Below, one piece after another: positions 9,583 to 18,815 of a DNA stretch of 64,000 nt; positions within the stretch are counted from its first letter, which is position 1; every line of letters begins with the position of its first letter. Under the pieces are notes generated by a model. That model searched no databases. It was not told where the DNA came from and worked only from the letters and a program-made list of their open reading frames with translations. The stretch covers positions 434,001 to 498,000 of the forward strand of contig JAIUPK010000002.1 in NCBI GenBank assembly GCA_020160915.1, given 5' to 3'. The DNA comes from Actinomycetota bacterium. Its GTDB lineage: Bacteria; Actinomycetota; Actinomycetes; Actinomycetales; Microbacteriaceae. A program made the translations under genes and the position numbers.

Positions 9583-10029
9583 GTGACGCGTACATTCTCG
9601 CCCACTCCCGCTGACGTTCAGCGTGACTGGGTCATCATCGACGCGACCGACATCGTTCTCGGTCGTCTGGCGAGCCACGCCGCAACGCTCCTGCGCGGCA
9701 AGCACAAGCCGACCTTCGCCCCTCACATGGACATGGGCGACTTCGTCATCATCATCAACGCCGAGAAGGTGGCCCTCACCGGCTCCAAGCTCGCGCAGAA
9801 GAAGGCCTACCGCCACTCGGGTTACCCGGGCGGCCTGACGGCGACCACCTACTCGGAGATGCTGGAGAAGCACCCCACCCGCGCGGTCGAGAAGGCCATC
9901 CGCGGCATGCTTCCGAAGAACTCGATCGGCCGGGCCCAGCTGACCAAGCTCAAGGTCTACGCCGGTGCCGAGCACCCGCACGCTGCACAGCAGCCGAAGC
10001 CCTACACCCTCTCCCAGGTCGCCCAGTAG
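9583..10029 (+). CDS. rplM: 50S ribosomal protein L13
   Basis: A 148-residue early-assembly protein of the large subunit. Recognised by [21 protein letters not shown] near the N terminus, [19 protein letters not shown], the [10 protein letters not shown] segment, [13 protein letters not shown] and [18 protein letters not shown] 9583 ([12 protein letters not shown]) matches the usual actinobacterial N terminus; the upstream in-frame extension to 9406 covers promoter and leader DNA and is rejected. The ribosome binding site is only a weak AAAGAAAG. Followed by rpsI as in most bacteria. Confidence 0.96.
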   Translation: MTRTFSPTPADVQRDWVIIDATDIVLGRLASHAATLLRGKHKPTFAPHMDMGDFVIIINAEKVALTGSKLAQKKAYRHSGYPGGLTATTYSEMLEKHPTRAVEKAIRGMLPKNSIGRAQLTKLKVYAGAEHPHAAQQPKPYTLSQVAQ

Positions 10030-10066
10030 CGCCGGCTGCTGAAGAAACACAAAAGGACTTACTACA

Positions 10067-10570
10067 TTGGCCAAGATCGAAGATTCCCTCACCGGCGACG
10101 TCGTCGCTGAGGACGTGCTCGAGAGCTACACGACCGAGACTCCCGCTGACTCGACGCCCAAGGCGCCGCGTGCCATCCTCAACGTTCCCGGCGCTGCCGT
10201 GGGCCGTCGCAAGGAGGCGATCGCCCGCGTGCGGATCGTCCCCGGCACCGGCAAGGCGGTTGTCAACGGCCGTGAGCTCGCGGAGTACTTCCCCAACAAG
10301 CTGCACCAGCAGCTCATCAACGACCCGTTCAAGATCCTCGATCTGCTGGGTGCGTACGACGTGACCGCGAAGATCACCGGCGGTGGCCCCTCCGGCCAGG
10401 CCGGCGCACTGCGCCTCGCCATCGCTCGCTCGCTCAACGAGATCGACCGCGAGAACAACCGCGCCGCCCTCAAGAAGGCGGGCTTCCTCACTCGTGACGC
10501 CCGCGTCATCGAGCGCAAGAAGGCCGGTCTCAAGAAGGCTCGCAAGGCGTCGCAGTTCTCGAAGCGCTAG
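10067..10570 (+). CDS. rpsI: 30S ribosomal protein S9 with N-terminal extension
   Basis: The conserved S9 domain starts near residue 40 ([21 protein letters not shown]) and ends in the basic tail [12 protein letters not shown], which reaches the P-site tRNA. Residues 1-38 form an acidic/Ala-rich extension common in actinobacteria. Total 167 residues. The rare TTG start at 10067 is supported by AAAAGGA (10051-10057) nine bases upstream and by the AKIEDSL sequence. Cotranscribed with rplM. Confidence 0.95.
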   Translation: MAKIEDSLTGDVVAEDVLESYTTETPADSTPKAPRAILNVPGAAVGRRKEAIARVRIVPGTGKAVVNGRELAEYFPNKLHQQLINDPFKILDLLGAYDVTAKITGGGPSGQAGALRLAIARSLNEIDRENNRAALKKAGFLTRDARVIERKKAGLKKARKASQFSKR

Positions 10571-10599
10571 TCACTACTCGTCTGTAGCGGCTACCTCAG

Positions 10600-11961
10600 A
10601 TGCCACGACTTTTCGGCACGGACGGGGTTCGCGGTCTCGCGAACTCCGACCTGACCGTCGAGCTTGCCCTGGGCCTTGCCCAGTCCGCAGCCGTTGTGCT
10701 CGGCAAGGGGCGAGTCGCCGACGGTCGTCGTGCCTCGGGGCGGCGACCGATCGCCGTCATCGGGCGCGACCCGCGCATCTCGGGGGAGTTCCTGGCATCC
10801 GCTGTCGCCTCGGGGCTCGCCAGCTCCGGGGTTGACGTCTTCGACGCGGGCGTCATCCCGACTCCGGGACTCGCCTTCCTCGTCGGCGACTTCAAGGCCG
10901 ACCTCGGGGTCATGATCTCGGCGAGCCACAACCCGGCGCCCGACAACGGCATCAAGTTCTTCGCCACGGGCGGCACCAAGCTCCCCGACGATGTCGAAGA
11001 CCGCATCGAGGCGGCACTGCACGAGCCCAAGTTGGCGCCCACCGGGGGCAACGTCGGTCACATCCGGCGCTTCTCCGATGCCGAGGACCGCTACCTCGTG
11101 CACCTGCTGTCGACTCTGCCCAATCGCCTGGACGGCGTGCACGTCGTCATCGACTGCGCCCACGGGGCTGCCTCGGGCGTCTCGCCGCAGGTGTTCACGG
11201 ATGCCGGCGCCAAGGTCACTGTGATCGGCGCTGACCCCGACGGTCTCAACATCAACGACGGGGTCGGATCGACCCACCTCGACAACCTCGCGGCCGCCGT
11301 GCTCGAGCACGGTGCCGACGTGGGCATCGCCCACGACGGTGACGCCGATCGGTGCCTCGCGGTCGACGCGGCAGGCAACGTCGTCGATGGCGACCAGATC
11401 ATGGCGATTCTCGCGGTGTCGATGTCGGAGCGCGGCGTGCTCACCGACAACACGCTGGTGGCGACCGTGATGAGCAACCTCGGGCTGCGCCGCGCGATGG
11501 CGGAGCACGGCATCCGCATGGTCGAGACGGCGGTCGGTGACCGCTACGTGCTCGAGGCTCTCGGCGAGCAGGGTCTGTCCCTGGGCGGGGAGCAATCAGG
11601 GCACGTCATCATGACCAAGTACGCGACCACCGGCGACGGCATCCTGACCGGCCTGCACCTCGTGGCGGAGATGGCCCGCACGGGCAAGTCGCTGGCGGAG
11701 CTCGCGAGCGTCATGACCGTGTACCCCCAGGTGCTAGTGAACGTTCGGGGGGTCGACCACCACGCGCTCCGTGACGACGTGACCATCGCCGATGCCGTCA
11801 CCGTTGCCGAGACCGCTCTCGGTGACACCGGTCGGGTGCTGCTGCGCCCGTCGGGAACCGAGCCCATGGTGCGGGTCATGGTCGAGGCCGAGCACCAGGA
11901 CACCGCCCAGCGCATCGCCCAGGAACTCGCCGACGTCGTACGCGAGCAACTCGCCCTCTAG
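10600..11961 (+). CDS. glmM: Phosphoglucosamine mutase
   Basis: Converts glucosamine-6-phosphate to glucosamine-1-phosphate on the way to UDP-GlcNAc and peptidoglycan. The 453-residue protein begins [19 protein letters not shown], has the phosphoserine active-site loop [17 protein letters not shown] near residue 105, the Mg-binding DGDADRC loop near 247, the sugar-recognition GEQSGHVI and the phosphate-binding [17 protein letters not shown] at the C terminus. ATG at 10600. It works with glmS (13949), the preceding pathway step. Confidence 0.96.
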   Translation: MPRLFGTDGVRGLANSDLTVELALGLAQSAAVVLGKGRVADGRRASGRRPIAVIGRDPRISGEFLASAVASGLASSGVDVFDAGVIPTPGLAFLVGDFKADLGVMISASHNPAPDNGIKFFATGGTKLPDDVEDRIEAALHEPKLAPTGGNVGHIRRFSDAEDRYLVHLLSTLPNRLDGVHVVIDCAHGAASGVSPQVFTDAGAKVTVIGADPDGLNINDGVGSTHLDNLAAAVLEHGADVGIAHDGDADRCLAVDAAGNVVDGDQIMAILAVSMSERGVLTDNTLVATVMSNLGLRRAMAEHGIRMVETAVGDRYVLEALGEQGLSLGGEQSGHVIMTKYATTGDGILTGLHLVAEMARTGKSLAELASVMTVYPQVLVNVRGVDHHALRDDVTIADAVTVAETALGDTGRVLLRPSGTEPMVRVMVEAEHQDTAQRIAQELADVVREQLAL

Positions 11962-11986
11962 CCGTTCGCGCCCCGCCGGGCAGCCC

Positions 11987-12913
11987 CTAGTAGAGCAGCT
12001 CCGGGTCCGCGGTGATCTCGATCGTCGCCCACAGGTCGAGGCCGGTGGAGCGCAGCCCGTCGATGATCGCGCGGCGCACGCTGTCCTCGTCGTCGACGCT
12101 CCAGGTGCCCGCCCCGACAAGGAAGGTCGCCTCGACGTAGAGCCGACCACCGAGCTTCGCCGAGCGAACGACACTCTCACCCAGCCCGAATCGTCCGCCG
12201 ACCTCGGCGATCACCTCGTCGATTCTCGCGGCGATCGTCGGTTCGGGCGCGGCCTCCAGAAGCTCGAGCACGCCGTAGCGCAGCAGTCGCCACGGCGGGG
12301 GTGCGACGAGCGCGCAGGAGACGAGCACGAGGATGGGGTCGATGTAGTCGAGGATCACCGTGAATGACAGTGTTGCGAGCACCACGGCTGCCAGTGCGCC
12401 GATGGTCATGACCAGGCCGCGGATGGCTCCCGACCGCCACGCGATGGCCTCGGCACCGACAAGGTCCGATACGCGGGCATGCCGGTTTATCCACCAGACG
12501 AAGACGAAGCTGGCGATCGTGGATGCCGCGGAGTAGACGGCGACCAGGCCGGCATCCACCGGCTTGCCACCGTTGGTGATCACGATGACGGCGTCGAACG
12601 CCGCGTAGAGAATGGTCGCGGCCGAGGCCACCCCCTGCACGACCACGATCAGCGGGGTCAGTGCCTGAAGTCCGAACGGGAAGCGCTTGGTCGGGCCCTG
12701 GGCCACGGCCGCCGAGACCTTGAGCGACACCCACGACACGAGAATCCCGATGCTGCCGAAGGCACCGTCGAACACGAGAACCCGTGTTCCCGAGACGAGG
12801 CCGAGCACGAGTGCAGAGGCCGCGAGGGCGATCCCCAGACCGATCGATGCGCGGAATACCCTGCGCTCGACATCGGGTACCGGGATCGAGTCCGCCGTGG
12901 CCGCGCCGCTCAT
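11987..12913 (-). CDS. CDF-fold (cation efflux-like) membrane protein with altered metal site
   Basis: A 308-residue protein with about six hydrophobic segments and a soluble C-terminal domain resembling cation diffusion facilitator transporters. The usual second-segment pattern DGxHSxxD is here FDGAFGSIGIL near residue 48, and the fifth-segment HxxxD is replaced in EAIAWRSGAIRGL near 160, so the canonical four metal ligands seem largely lost. It may carry a different substrate or not be a transporter. The ATG at 12913 is six bases downstream of TAGCGT on the minus strand, which suggests leaderless transcription. Confidence 0.72.
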   Translation of the reverse strand: MSGAATADSIPVPDVERRVFRASIGLGIALAASALVLGLVSGTRVLVFDGAFGSIGILVSWVSLKVSAAVAQGPTKRFPFGLQALTPLIVVVQGVASAATILYAAFDAVIVITNGGKPVDAGLVAVYSAASTIASFVFVWWINRHARVSDLVGAEAIAWRSGAIRGLVMTIGALAAVVLATLSFTVILDYIDPILVLVSCALVAPPPWRLLRYGVLELLEAAPEPTIAARIDEVIAEVGGRFGLGESVVRSAKLGGRLYVEATFLVGAGTWSVDDEDSVRRAIIDGLRSTGLDLWATIEITADPELLY

Positions 12914-12946
12914 GTCGACACGCTAGCAGTGGCCCCGGGCGGGCAC

Positions 12947-13894
12947 CTAGGTCTTGCGCAGCAGCACGCTCGACACCGCGTGGTGCGAGTTCTTGCGCAG
13001 CACCAGCGACGCTCGGGGGCGGGTCGGCAGGATGTTCTGCACCAGGTTGGGCTCGTTGATCGCCTTCCAGATCTCGGATGCCCGTGCTCGAGCCTCGGCC
13101 TCGCTCAGGCTCGCGAACCGGTGGAAGTAGGACAGCGGGTTGGCGAACGCGCCGCGCTGGAGGCTGAGGAAGCGTTCCTCGTACCAGTGCGCGATGTCCT
13201 GGGTGCGGGCATCCACATAGATGCTGAAATCGAACAGGTCGCTGACCGCCAGGCGTCGGCCGGGGGCGGGGGGCTGAAGCACGTTCAGCCCCTCGATGAT
13301 CAGCACGTCGGGGGCGCTGACGGTGATCTCGGCGTCGGCGACGATGTCGTACGCCAGATGCGAGTAGAAGGGGGCGTGCACCTCGCGGGCCCCGCTCTTC
13401 ACGGCACTGACGAAGCGCAGCAGGGATCTACGGTCGTAGCTCTCCGGGAAGCCCTTGCGATCCATGATGCCGCGGCGTTCCAGTTCGGCGTTCGGGAACA
13501 GGAAGCCATCGGTGGTCACGAGGTCGACGCGCGGGGTGCCCTCCCAGCGGCTCATCAGTTCCCGGAGCAGTCGCGACACCGTCGACTTGCCGACAGCGAC
13601 CGAGCCAGCGATGCCGATGACGAAGGGTGTACGTGCCGAACTGGCACCGAGAAAAGTTGTGGTCGCGCGGTGAAGCTGCTGGGCTCCCTCGGCATACAGA
13701 TTGAGCAGACGACTGAGCGGGAGGTAGACCTCCTCGACCTCCTGAAGGTCGAGCGTGTCACCGAGCCCCCGCAGTTCGACGAGCTCGGTCTGCGTCAGCG
13801 GAGCGGTCATGGTGGGAGCCAGCGCGGCCCAGTCGCTGCGATCCAGCTCGATGAACGGCGACAGTTGGCCGTTGTGCTGGTGGCTGTCTGACAC
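12947..13894 (-). CDS. coaA: Type I pantothenate kinase
   Basis: Phosphorylates pantothenate with ATP, the first and usually controlling step of CoA synthesis. The 315-residue protein has the Walker A loop GSVAVGKST (97-105), the [18 protein letters not shown] pantothenate-site segment, [14 protein letters not shown], and [11 protein letters not shown], all characteristic of the CoaA (type I) family rather than CoaX. The GTG start at 13894 is six bases from TAGGAT on the minus strand. It is divergent from glmS, sharing a 54-base intergenic region. Confidence 0.96.
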   Translation of the reverse strand: MSDSHQHNGQLSPFIELDRSDWAALAPTMTAPLTQTELVELRGLGDTLDLQEVEEVYLPLSRLLNLYAEGAQQLHRATTTFLGASSARTPFVIGIAGSVAVGKSTVSRLLRELMSRWEGTPRVDLVTTDGFLFPNAELERRGIMDRKGFPESYDRRSLLRFVSAVKSGAREVHAPFYSHLAYDIVADAEITVSAPDVLIIEGLNVLQPPAPGRRLAVSDLFDFSIYVDARTQDIAHWYEERFLSLQRGAFANPLSYFHRFASLSEAEARARASEIWKAINEPNLVQNILPTRPRASLVLRKNSHHAVSSVLLRKT

Positions 13895-13948
13895 CGTCCG
13901 ATCCTAGCGTCGAGGTGTCAACCAGATTGGCCGCCTAAGATCGACTCC
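13895..13948. promoter_or_regulatory. Divergent leaderless-type promoters for coaA and glmS
   Basis: Minus strand: TAGGAT (plus positions 13901-13906) lies six bases before the coaA GTG. Plus strand: TAAGAT (13936-13941) lies seven bases before the glmS ATG. Neither gene has a ribosome binding site, so both transcripts probably begin at or next to the start codon. No clear -35 boxes. Confidence 0.55.
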
Positions 13949-15802
13949 ATGTGTGGAATCGTGGGCTACGTCGGAGACAACAAGAGCATCGAGGTCCTTC
14001 TGGGCGGACTCCGACGACTCGAGTACCGCGGATACGACTCCGCGGGCGTCGCCGTGATCGACTCCGAGGGCCACATCGGCACCCGCAAGCGCGCCGGAAA
14101 GCTCCAGGTGCTCGTCGATGACCTCGAGGATCGCCCGCTCGCCAACGGTGCGACCGGTATCGGTCACACCCGCTGGGCGACGCACGGTGGACCGACCGAC
14201 CGCAACGCGCATCCGCACCTCAGCGCCGACGGCAAGCTTGCCCTGATCCACAACGGCATCATCGAGAACTTCGCGGAGCTCAAGCAGGAGCTCGTCGAGT
14301 CCGGCGCCACCTTCACGAGCGAGACCGACACCGAGGTGGCTGCCCTGCTCGTGGGCCGCGAGTACGAGTCCACGCAGGACCTCACCGAGGCCCTGCGTCG
14401 TGTAGTCGCGCGCCTGCACGGCGCGTTCACGCTGCTGGTGATGCACGAGGACCAGCCCGGCGTCGTCGTCGGCGCTCGCCGCAACTCCCCGCTGGTGATC
14501 GGCCTGGGCGACGGCGAGAACTTCCTCGGTTCGGATGTCGCGGCATTCGTCGAGTTCACCCGACGCGCCGTGGCGATCGGCCAGGACCAGATCGTCACTA
14601 TTCGACCCGACTCCGTTGAGGTCATCGACTTCGGCGGAGCCCCGGTCGAGACCGAGGAGTTCGACGTCGCATGGGATGCCTCGGCGAGCGAGAAGGGCGG
14701 CTGGTCGAGCTTCATGGCGAAGGAGATCAGCGAGGAGCCCGAGGCGGTCGGCAACACGATCCTCGGCCGCGTGCACGACGGACTGGTGAAGCTCGCCGAA
14801 CTCGATCCGATCGGGGATGCCGCGCTCGCCGACCTCGACCGCATCGTGATCATCGCGTGCGGCACTGCCGCCTATGCGGGGATGCTCGGCAAGTACGCCA
14901 TCGAGGCGTGGGCTCGCGTGCCCGTCGACGTCGAGCTGTCGCACGAGTTCCGCTACCGCGACCCGATCCTCACCGAGCGCACGCTCGTGATCTCGATCAG
15001 CCAGTCGGGCGAGACCATGGACACCCTCGTGGCGGTGCAGCACGCGACTGCGGCGGGTGCCAGGGTGCTGAGCGTCTGCAACACCCAGGGCGCCACCATT
15101 CCGCGTGAGTCACAGGCGGTGGTGTACACGCACGCCGGGCCCGAGGTGGCCGTGGCATCCACGAAGGCCTTCGTCGCTCAGGTGACGGCGCTCTACCTGA
15201 TCGGTCTGCACCTGGCGGGTGTTCGCGGCACTCTGACGGACGACCAGATCCGCGAGAACGTGGTCGAGCTCCAAGCGATCCCCGACAAGATTGCAGAGGT
15301 GCTCAGCGTCTCGCAGGCGGAGATCGGTCAGCTGGCCCACTGGATGACCGACACCCAGTCCGTGCTGTTCCTCGGCCGCAACGTCGGCTATCCCGTCGCG
15401 CTCGAGGGTGCGCTCAAGCTCAAGGAGCTCGCGTACATCCACGCCGAGGGCTTCGCCGCCGGTGAGCTGAAGCACGGACCGATCGCCCTGATCGAGCCGG
15501 GCCAGGCCGTCATCGTCGTGGTTCCCAGCCCGCGCGACCCGAACTCGCTGCACCCGAAGGTGATCTCGAACATCCAGGAGATCCGCGCTCGCGGTGCCCG
15601 TGTGATCGCGATCGCCGAGAAGGGTGACGCCGCCGTGCTTCCCTTCGCCGACGAGGTCATCCCCATCCCGCTCGCGGGCAGCCTGTTCGAGCCGCTGCTG
15701 GCGGTGGTGCCGTTGCACATCTTCGGCATGGAGCTGGCATCGGCCAAGGGCCTCGATGTCGATCAGCCGCGCAACCTCGCCAAGTCCGTCACCGTCGAGT
15801 AA
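13949..15802 (+). CDS. glmS: Glutamine--fructose-6-phosphate aminotransferase (isomerizing)
   Basis: Makes glucosamine-6-phosphate from fructose-6-phosphate and glutamine, the first committed step to UDP-GlcNAc. The 617-residue protein has the N-terminal glutaminase domain with catalytic Cys2 (MCGIVGYVGDN), RRLEYRGYDSAGVAV and GHTRWATHG, then two SIS domains with ISQSGETMDTL and LGRNVGYPVALEGALKLKELAYIHAEGFA. It ends in the conserved DQPRNLAKSVTVE tail that closes the active site. No glmS ribozyme is present upstream. Confidence 0.97.
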   Translation: MCGIVGYVGDNKSIEVLLGGLRRLEYRGYDSAGVAVIDSEGHIGTRKRAGKLQVLVDDLEDRPLANGATGIGHTRWATHGGPTDRNAHPHLSADGKLALIHNGIIENFAELKQELVESGATFTSETDTEVAALLVGREYESTQDLTEALRRVVARLHGAFTLLVMHEDQPGVVVGARRNSPLVIGLGDGENFLGSDVAAFVEFTRRAVAIGQDQIVTIRPDSVEVIDFGGAPVETEEFDVAWDASASEKGGWSSFMAKEISEEPEAVGNTILGRVHDGLVKLAELDPIGDAALADLDRIVIIACGTAAYAGMLGKYAIEAWARVPVDVELSHEFRYRDPILTERTLVISISQSGETMDTLVAVQHATAAGARVLSVCNTQGATIPRESQAVVYTHAGPEVAVASTKAFVAQVTALYLIGLHLAGVRGTLTDDQIRENVVELQAIPDKIAEVLSVSQAEIGQLAHWMTDTQSVLFLGRNVGYPVALEGALKLKELAYIHAEGFAAGELKHGPIALIEPGQAVIVVVPSPRDPNSLHPKVISNIQEIRARGARVIAIAEKGDAAVLPFADEVIPIPLAGSLFEPLLAVVPLHIFGMELASAKGLDVDQPRNLAKSVTVE

Positions 15803-15805
15803 CCC

Positions 15806-16171
15806 ATGATCGTCGGGGTCGGCGTCGATGTCGTGGATCTCGCTCGGTTCGAGCGGGCACTTCAGCGCACCCCGGCACTGATCTCGCGCCTGTTCGCTGA
15901 GAGCGAACAACTCAAGGACGGCCAGCCCATGCCGCTGCGCTCCCTCGCGGGGCGGTTCGCCGCCAAGGAGGCGCTCATCAAAGCCCTCGGCGATTCCACG
16001 GGCGTGCAGTGGCACGACATGCGCGTCGTCAACGACAGCCTCGGCAACCCGTCATTCGAACTCCACAACTCCACGAGAGCGATCGCAGACGGCCGGGGCA
16101 TCACCGCCATCCACCTCTCGATGGCCCACGACGCCGGAATCGCGATCGCCTATGTGGTGGCCGAGTCATGA
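15806..16171 (+). CDS. acpS: Holo-[acyl-carrier-protein] synthase
   Basis: Transfers 4'-phosphopantetheine from CoA to apo-ACP for fatty acid synthesis. The 121-residue product is of normal length, with GVGVDVVDLARF placing Mg ligand Asp8, and FAAKEALIKALG with Glu55. It begins three bases after the glmS stop and its TGA overlaps the alr ATG (ATGA), so it is part of the glmS-acpS-alr-tsaE-tsaB-rimI-tsaD run. Confidence 0.95.
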   Translation: MIVGVGVDVVDLARFERALQRTPALISRLFAESEQLKDGQPMPLRSLAGRFAAKEALIKALGDSTGVQWHDMRVVNDSLGNPSFELHNSTRAIADGRGITAIHLSMAHDAGIAIAYVVAES

Positions 16172-17253
16172 CCCGCGAAGCCCTCGTCGACCTCGACGCG
16201 ATCCGGTCGAATCTCGCCGTGCTGTCCACGGCGACTGCGGCCACTCCCGCCATGGTGATCGTGAAGGCCAACGCCTACGGACACGGTGCGGTGCCGGTGG
16301 CTCGCGCGGTGGTCGAGGCTGGCGCTGCCTGGTTGGGCACGGCCGACCTCGCCGAGGCGCTCGAGTTGCGCGCGGCGGGTGTCGCCGCGCCGATCCTCGC
16401 CTGGCTCCACGAACCCGACGTCGACTTCGCGCCCGCGATCGAGGGCGGCGTCGACATCGGCGTGAGCTACCCGCAGCAGCTCGAGCGGGTGGCCGCGGCA
16501 TCCGGTCGGGCGTTCGTGCAGCTGAAGGTCGACTCGGGCCTGGGCCGTAACGGAGCGGATGCCACGCAGTGGCTCGAACTCGTCGAGGCCGCTGCCGCGC
16601 ATCAGCGCGCCGGCCGGCTCGTCGTTCGCGGCGTGTGGAGCCACCTTGCCAACGCCGGCCCCGAAGCGGATGCCGCACAGATCGCCACCTTCACCGAAGC
16701 CCTTGAGGCGGCGCGCGCCGCCGGGCTCGAGCCCGAACTCGTGCACCTGGCCGCGACGGCGGGAGCGCTGCGCGTGCCGGCGTCCCGGTTCGGGATGGTG
16801 CGTCTCGGGATCGGCGTGTACGGGCTGTCGCCGGATGACACCCCGGTGCCCGGGCTCACGCCCGCGATGACGCTCTCGGCGCCGGTTGTCGCCGTGAAGC
16901 ACGTCCCGGCGAATCACGGGGTCTCGTACGGCTTCGACTACCGCACGACGGCGCCGACCACGCTGGCCCTCGTTCCCGTCGGGTACGCCGACGGGCTGCC
17001 GCGCTCCGCGTCCGGCGGGGCTCCGGTCGCGATCAACGGGCGCACCTATCGCATCGCCGGCCGCATCGCGATGGACCAGGTCGTCGTCGACGTCGGCGAT
17101 GCCCCCGTCTCGGTCGGTGACCGTGCCGTGTTGTTCGGTGATCCGGCGATGGGCGCGCCCTCCGCCGACGAGTGGGCGGCCGCTGCGGGCACCATCAACT
17201 ACGAGATCGTCACGAGGATCGGTCCGCGGGTCGCACGGCGGTACCGCGGATGA
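16168..17253 (+). CDS. alr: Alanine racemase
   Basis: PLP enzyme interconverting L- and D-alanine for peptidoglycan. The 361-residue product starts MTREALVDLDAIRSNLAVL; PLP-Lys33 lies in VIVKANAYGHG, and the catalytic Tyr of the other subunit lies in HGVSYGFDYRT near residue 255. RIAMDQVVVDVG and the C-terminal YEIVTRIGPRVARRY are typical. The ATG at 16168 overlaps the acpS stop; the longer in-frame extension lies inside acpS and is rejected. Confidence 0.96.
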   Translation: MTREALVDLDAIRSNLAVLSTATAATPAMVIVKANAYGHGAVPVARAVVEAGAAWLGTADLAEALELRAAGVAAPILAWLHEPDVDFAPAIEGGVDIGVSYPQQLERVAAASGRAFVQLKVDSGLGRNGADATQWLELVEAAAAHQRAGRLVVRGVWSHLANAGPEADAAQIATFTEALEAARAAGLEPELVHLAATAGALRVPASRFGMVRLGIGVYGLSPDDTPVPGLTPAMTLSAPVVAVKHVPANHGVSYGFDYRTTAPTTLALVPVGYADGLPRSASGGAPVAINGRTYRIAGRIAMDQVVVDVGDAPVSVGDRAVLFGDPAMGAPSADEWAAAAGTINYEIVTRIGPRVARRYRG

Positions 17254-17729
17254 GGATCGAGACCCCCGAGGCGATGGCGCTGCTGGGTGCCCGTATCGCT
17301 GCCGAGCTCCGCGCCGGCGATCTTGTTCTGCTCAACGGCGAGCTCGGCGCGGGCAAGACGACTCTCACCCGCGGCATCGGCGAGGCCCTCGGCGTGCGGG
17401 GCGCGGTCACGAGTCCGACGTTCGTTCTGGCGCGCACGCATCCGCGGGTCGTGGCCGGCACTGTCGACGACGCACCGCTCGTGCACGTCGACGCCTACAG
17501 GCTGGGCAGCGCGATGGAGCTCGACGATCTCGACATTGACTTCCCGGCATCCATCGTCGTCGTGGAGTGGGGTGCCGGCCTTACCGACGGCATCACCGAT
17601 GACTGGCTTCAGATCGACATCGTGCGCCCGCACGGCGGTGACGAGTCCGCGGAGGTCGAGCCTCGCGACGTCACCCTGACCGGTCACGGCGAGCGGTGGG
17701 GGAGGTGGGTCGATGCTCTTGGCGATTGA
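17250..17729 (+). CDS. tsaE: tRNA t6A37 threonylcarbamoyl biosynthesis ATPase TsaE
   Basis: Small ATPase that, with TsaB and TsaD, makes N6-threonylcarbamoyladenosine at A37 of ANN-decoding tRNAs. The 159-residue product contains the Walker A loop GELGAGKTT (30-38), SPTFVLART, HVDAYRLG and IVVVEWGAG, the family order. The ATG overlaps the alr stop (ATGA). Its 3' end overlaps tsaB by 17 bases. A longer open frame from 17172 lies in alr and is rejected. Confidence 0.94.
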   Translation: MRIETPEAMALLGARIAAELRAGDLVLLNGELGAGKTTLTRGIGEALGVRGAVTSPTFVLARTHPRVVAGTVDDAPLVHVDAYRLGSAMELDDLDIDFPASIVVVEWGAGLTDGITDDWLQIDIVRPHGGDESAEVEPRDVTLTGHGERWGRWVDALGD

Positions 17730-18333
17730 CACCTCCGCCGGCACGAGTGTGGCGATCGTCGACCGCGACGCCGGGGTCATCGCCGAGCACTCCTCGCCCG
17801 ACACCCGCGGCCACGCCGAGTTGATCGGCACGTTCATCCAGGCCTGCCTCGACGACTGGGGCGGTGTTGTAACCAGCTTGTCCGGTGTCGTTTCGGGCAT
17901 GGGTCCCGGGCCGTTCACCGGCCTGCGGGTGGGCATAGCGGCCGCCCGGGCATTCGCGTTCGGCGCAGGAAAGATCGTGGTTCCCGTCGTCAGCCACGAT
18001 GCGGTCGCATTCGGCGCCGAGGGGCCTGTGCTGGTCGTCACCGACGCCCGCCGCCACGAGCTCTTCTGGAGTACCTATTCGGGCTCGGATGCCGCCGGCC
18101 TCCCCGTGCGCACCTCCGGCCCCAACCTGGCCAAGGCCGCCGAGCTCGAGCACGACGTTCGCGGCTACGGCGGCTACCGTCTTCTCGACGGCGGACTGGT
18201 CTCCGCGGCATCCCTCGGCCTGGTCGCGGAGCTGCAGTACGCCCACGGTCGCCCCTTCGCGGCCGATCAGCCGCTGTACCTCCGGTCGCCCGACGTGACG
18301 CTGTCGGCCGGCCCGAAGCGGGTCACGTCGTGA
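17713..18333 (+). CDS. tsaB: tRNA t6A37 threonylcarbamoyl biosynthesis protein TsaB
   Basis: An inactive TsaD paralog that acts as its scaffold partner. The 206-residue product starts MLLAIDTSAGTSVAIVDRDA and has SGVVSGMGPGPFTGLRVGIAAARAFA, the family signature, and a VTDARRHELFWSTY segment. The first part shows the ASKHA fold. It sits between tsaE and rimI with overlaps at both ends (17 and 4 bases). Confidence 0.94.
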   Translation: MLLAIDTSAGTSVAIVDRDAGVIAEHSSPDTRGHAELIGTFIQACLDDWGGVVTSLSGVVSGMGPGPFTGLRVGIAAARAFAFGAGKIVVPVVSHDAVAFGAEGPVLVVTDARRHELFWSTYSGSDAAGLPVRTSGPNLAKAAELEHDVRGYGGYRLLDGGLVSAASLGLVAELQYAHGRPFAADQPLYLRSPDVTLSAGPKRVTS

Positions 18334-18815
18334 CCGCCTGGCAGCTGCGACAGGCGACGGTCGACGACCTCGAAGCGATCATGCAGCTCGAGACCGCGCT
18401 GTTCGAGTCTGACGCGTGGTCCCGGTCGAGCATGAAGGCAGAGCTTGCCGACAGGCACGGGTACTACCTCGTGGCGTTCCCCGTGGGGCAGCCCGAACGG
18501 GTTGACGGCTATGCGGGGCTGCGGGCGCCGCGGGGCGAGCCGCAGGCCGACATCCAGACCATCGGCGTTGCCGAGCACGCGCGGCGCCAGGGGCTCGGTC
18601 GCGTGTTCATGCTGCGCCTCATCGATGAGGCTCGCGAGCGGGGGGCCACTGAGGTCTTCCTCGAGGTGCGCGCGGACAACCCCGGGGCCCAGGCGCTCTA
18701 CGACTCGCTCGGCTTCGAGCGCATCGCGGTGCGTCCGAAGTACTACCAGCCGGACGGCGTGGACGCGATCATCATGCGGCTGATGATCCCGACACCGCAG
18801 ATGGGACAGGCATGA
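18330..18815 (+). CDS. rimI: Ribosomal-protein-alanine N-acetyltransferase RimI-like
   Basis: A 161-residue GNAT protein that, in relatives, acetylates the N terminus of ribosomal protein S18. The acetyl-CoA loop is [20 protein letters not shown] near residue 75; [32 protein letters not shown] is the conserved RimI C-terminal region. The GTG start overlaps the tsaB stop, and the stop overlaps tsaD. Its place between tsaB and tsaD is widespread in actinobacteria and supports the name. Confidence 0.9.
   Translation: MTAWQLRQATVDDLEAIMQLETALFESDAWSRSSMKAELADRHGYYLVAFPVGQPERVDGYAGLRAPRGEPQADIQTIGVAEHARRQGLGRVFMLRLIDEARERGATEVFLEVRADNPGAQALYDSLGFERIAVRPKYYQPDGVDAIIMRLMIPTPQMGQA

Noticed and set aside
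13895-13948. glmS ribozyme upstream of glmS
   Set aside because: The gap is only 54 bases and holds divergent -10 boxes; no ribozyme core could fit.
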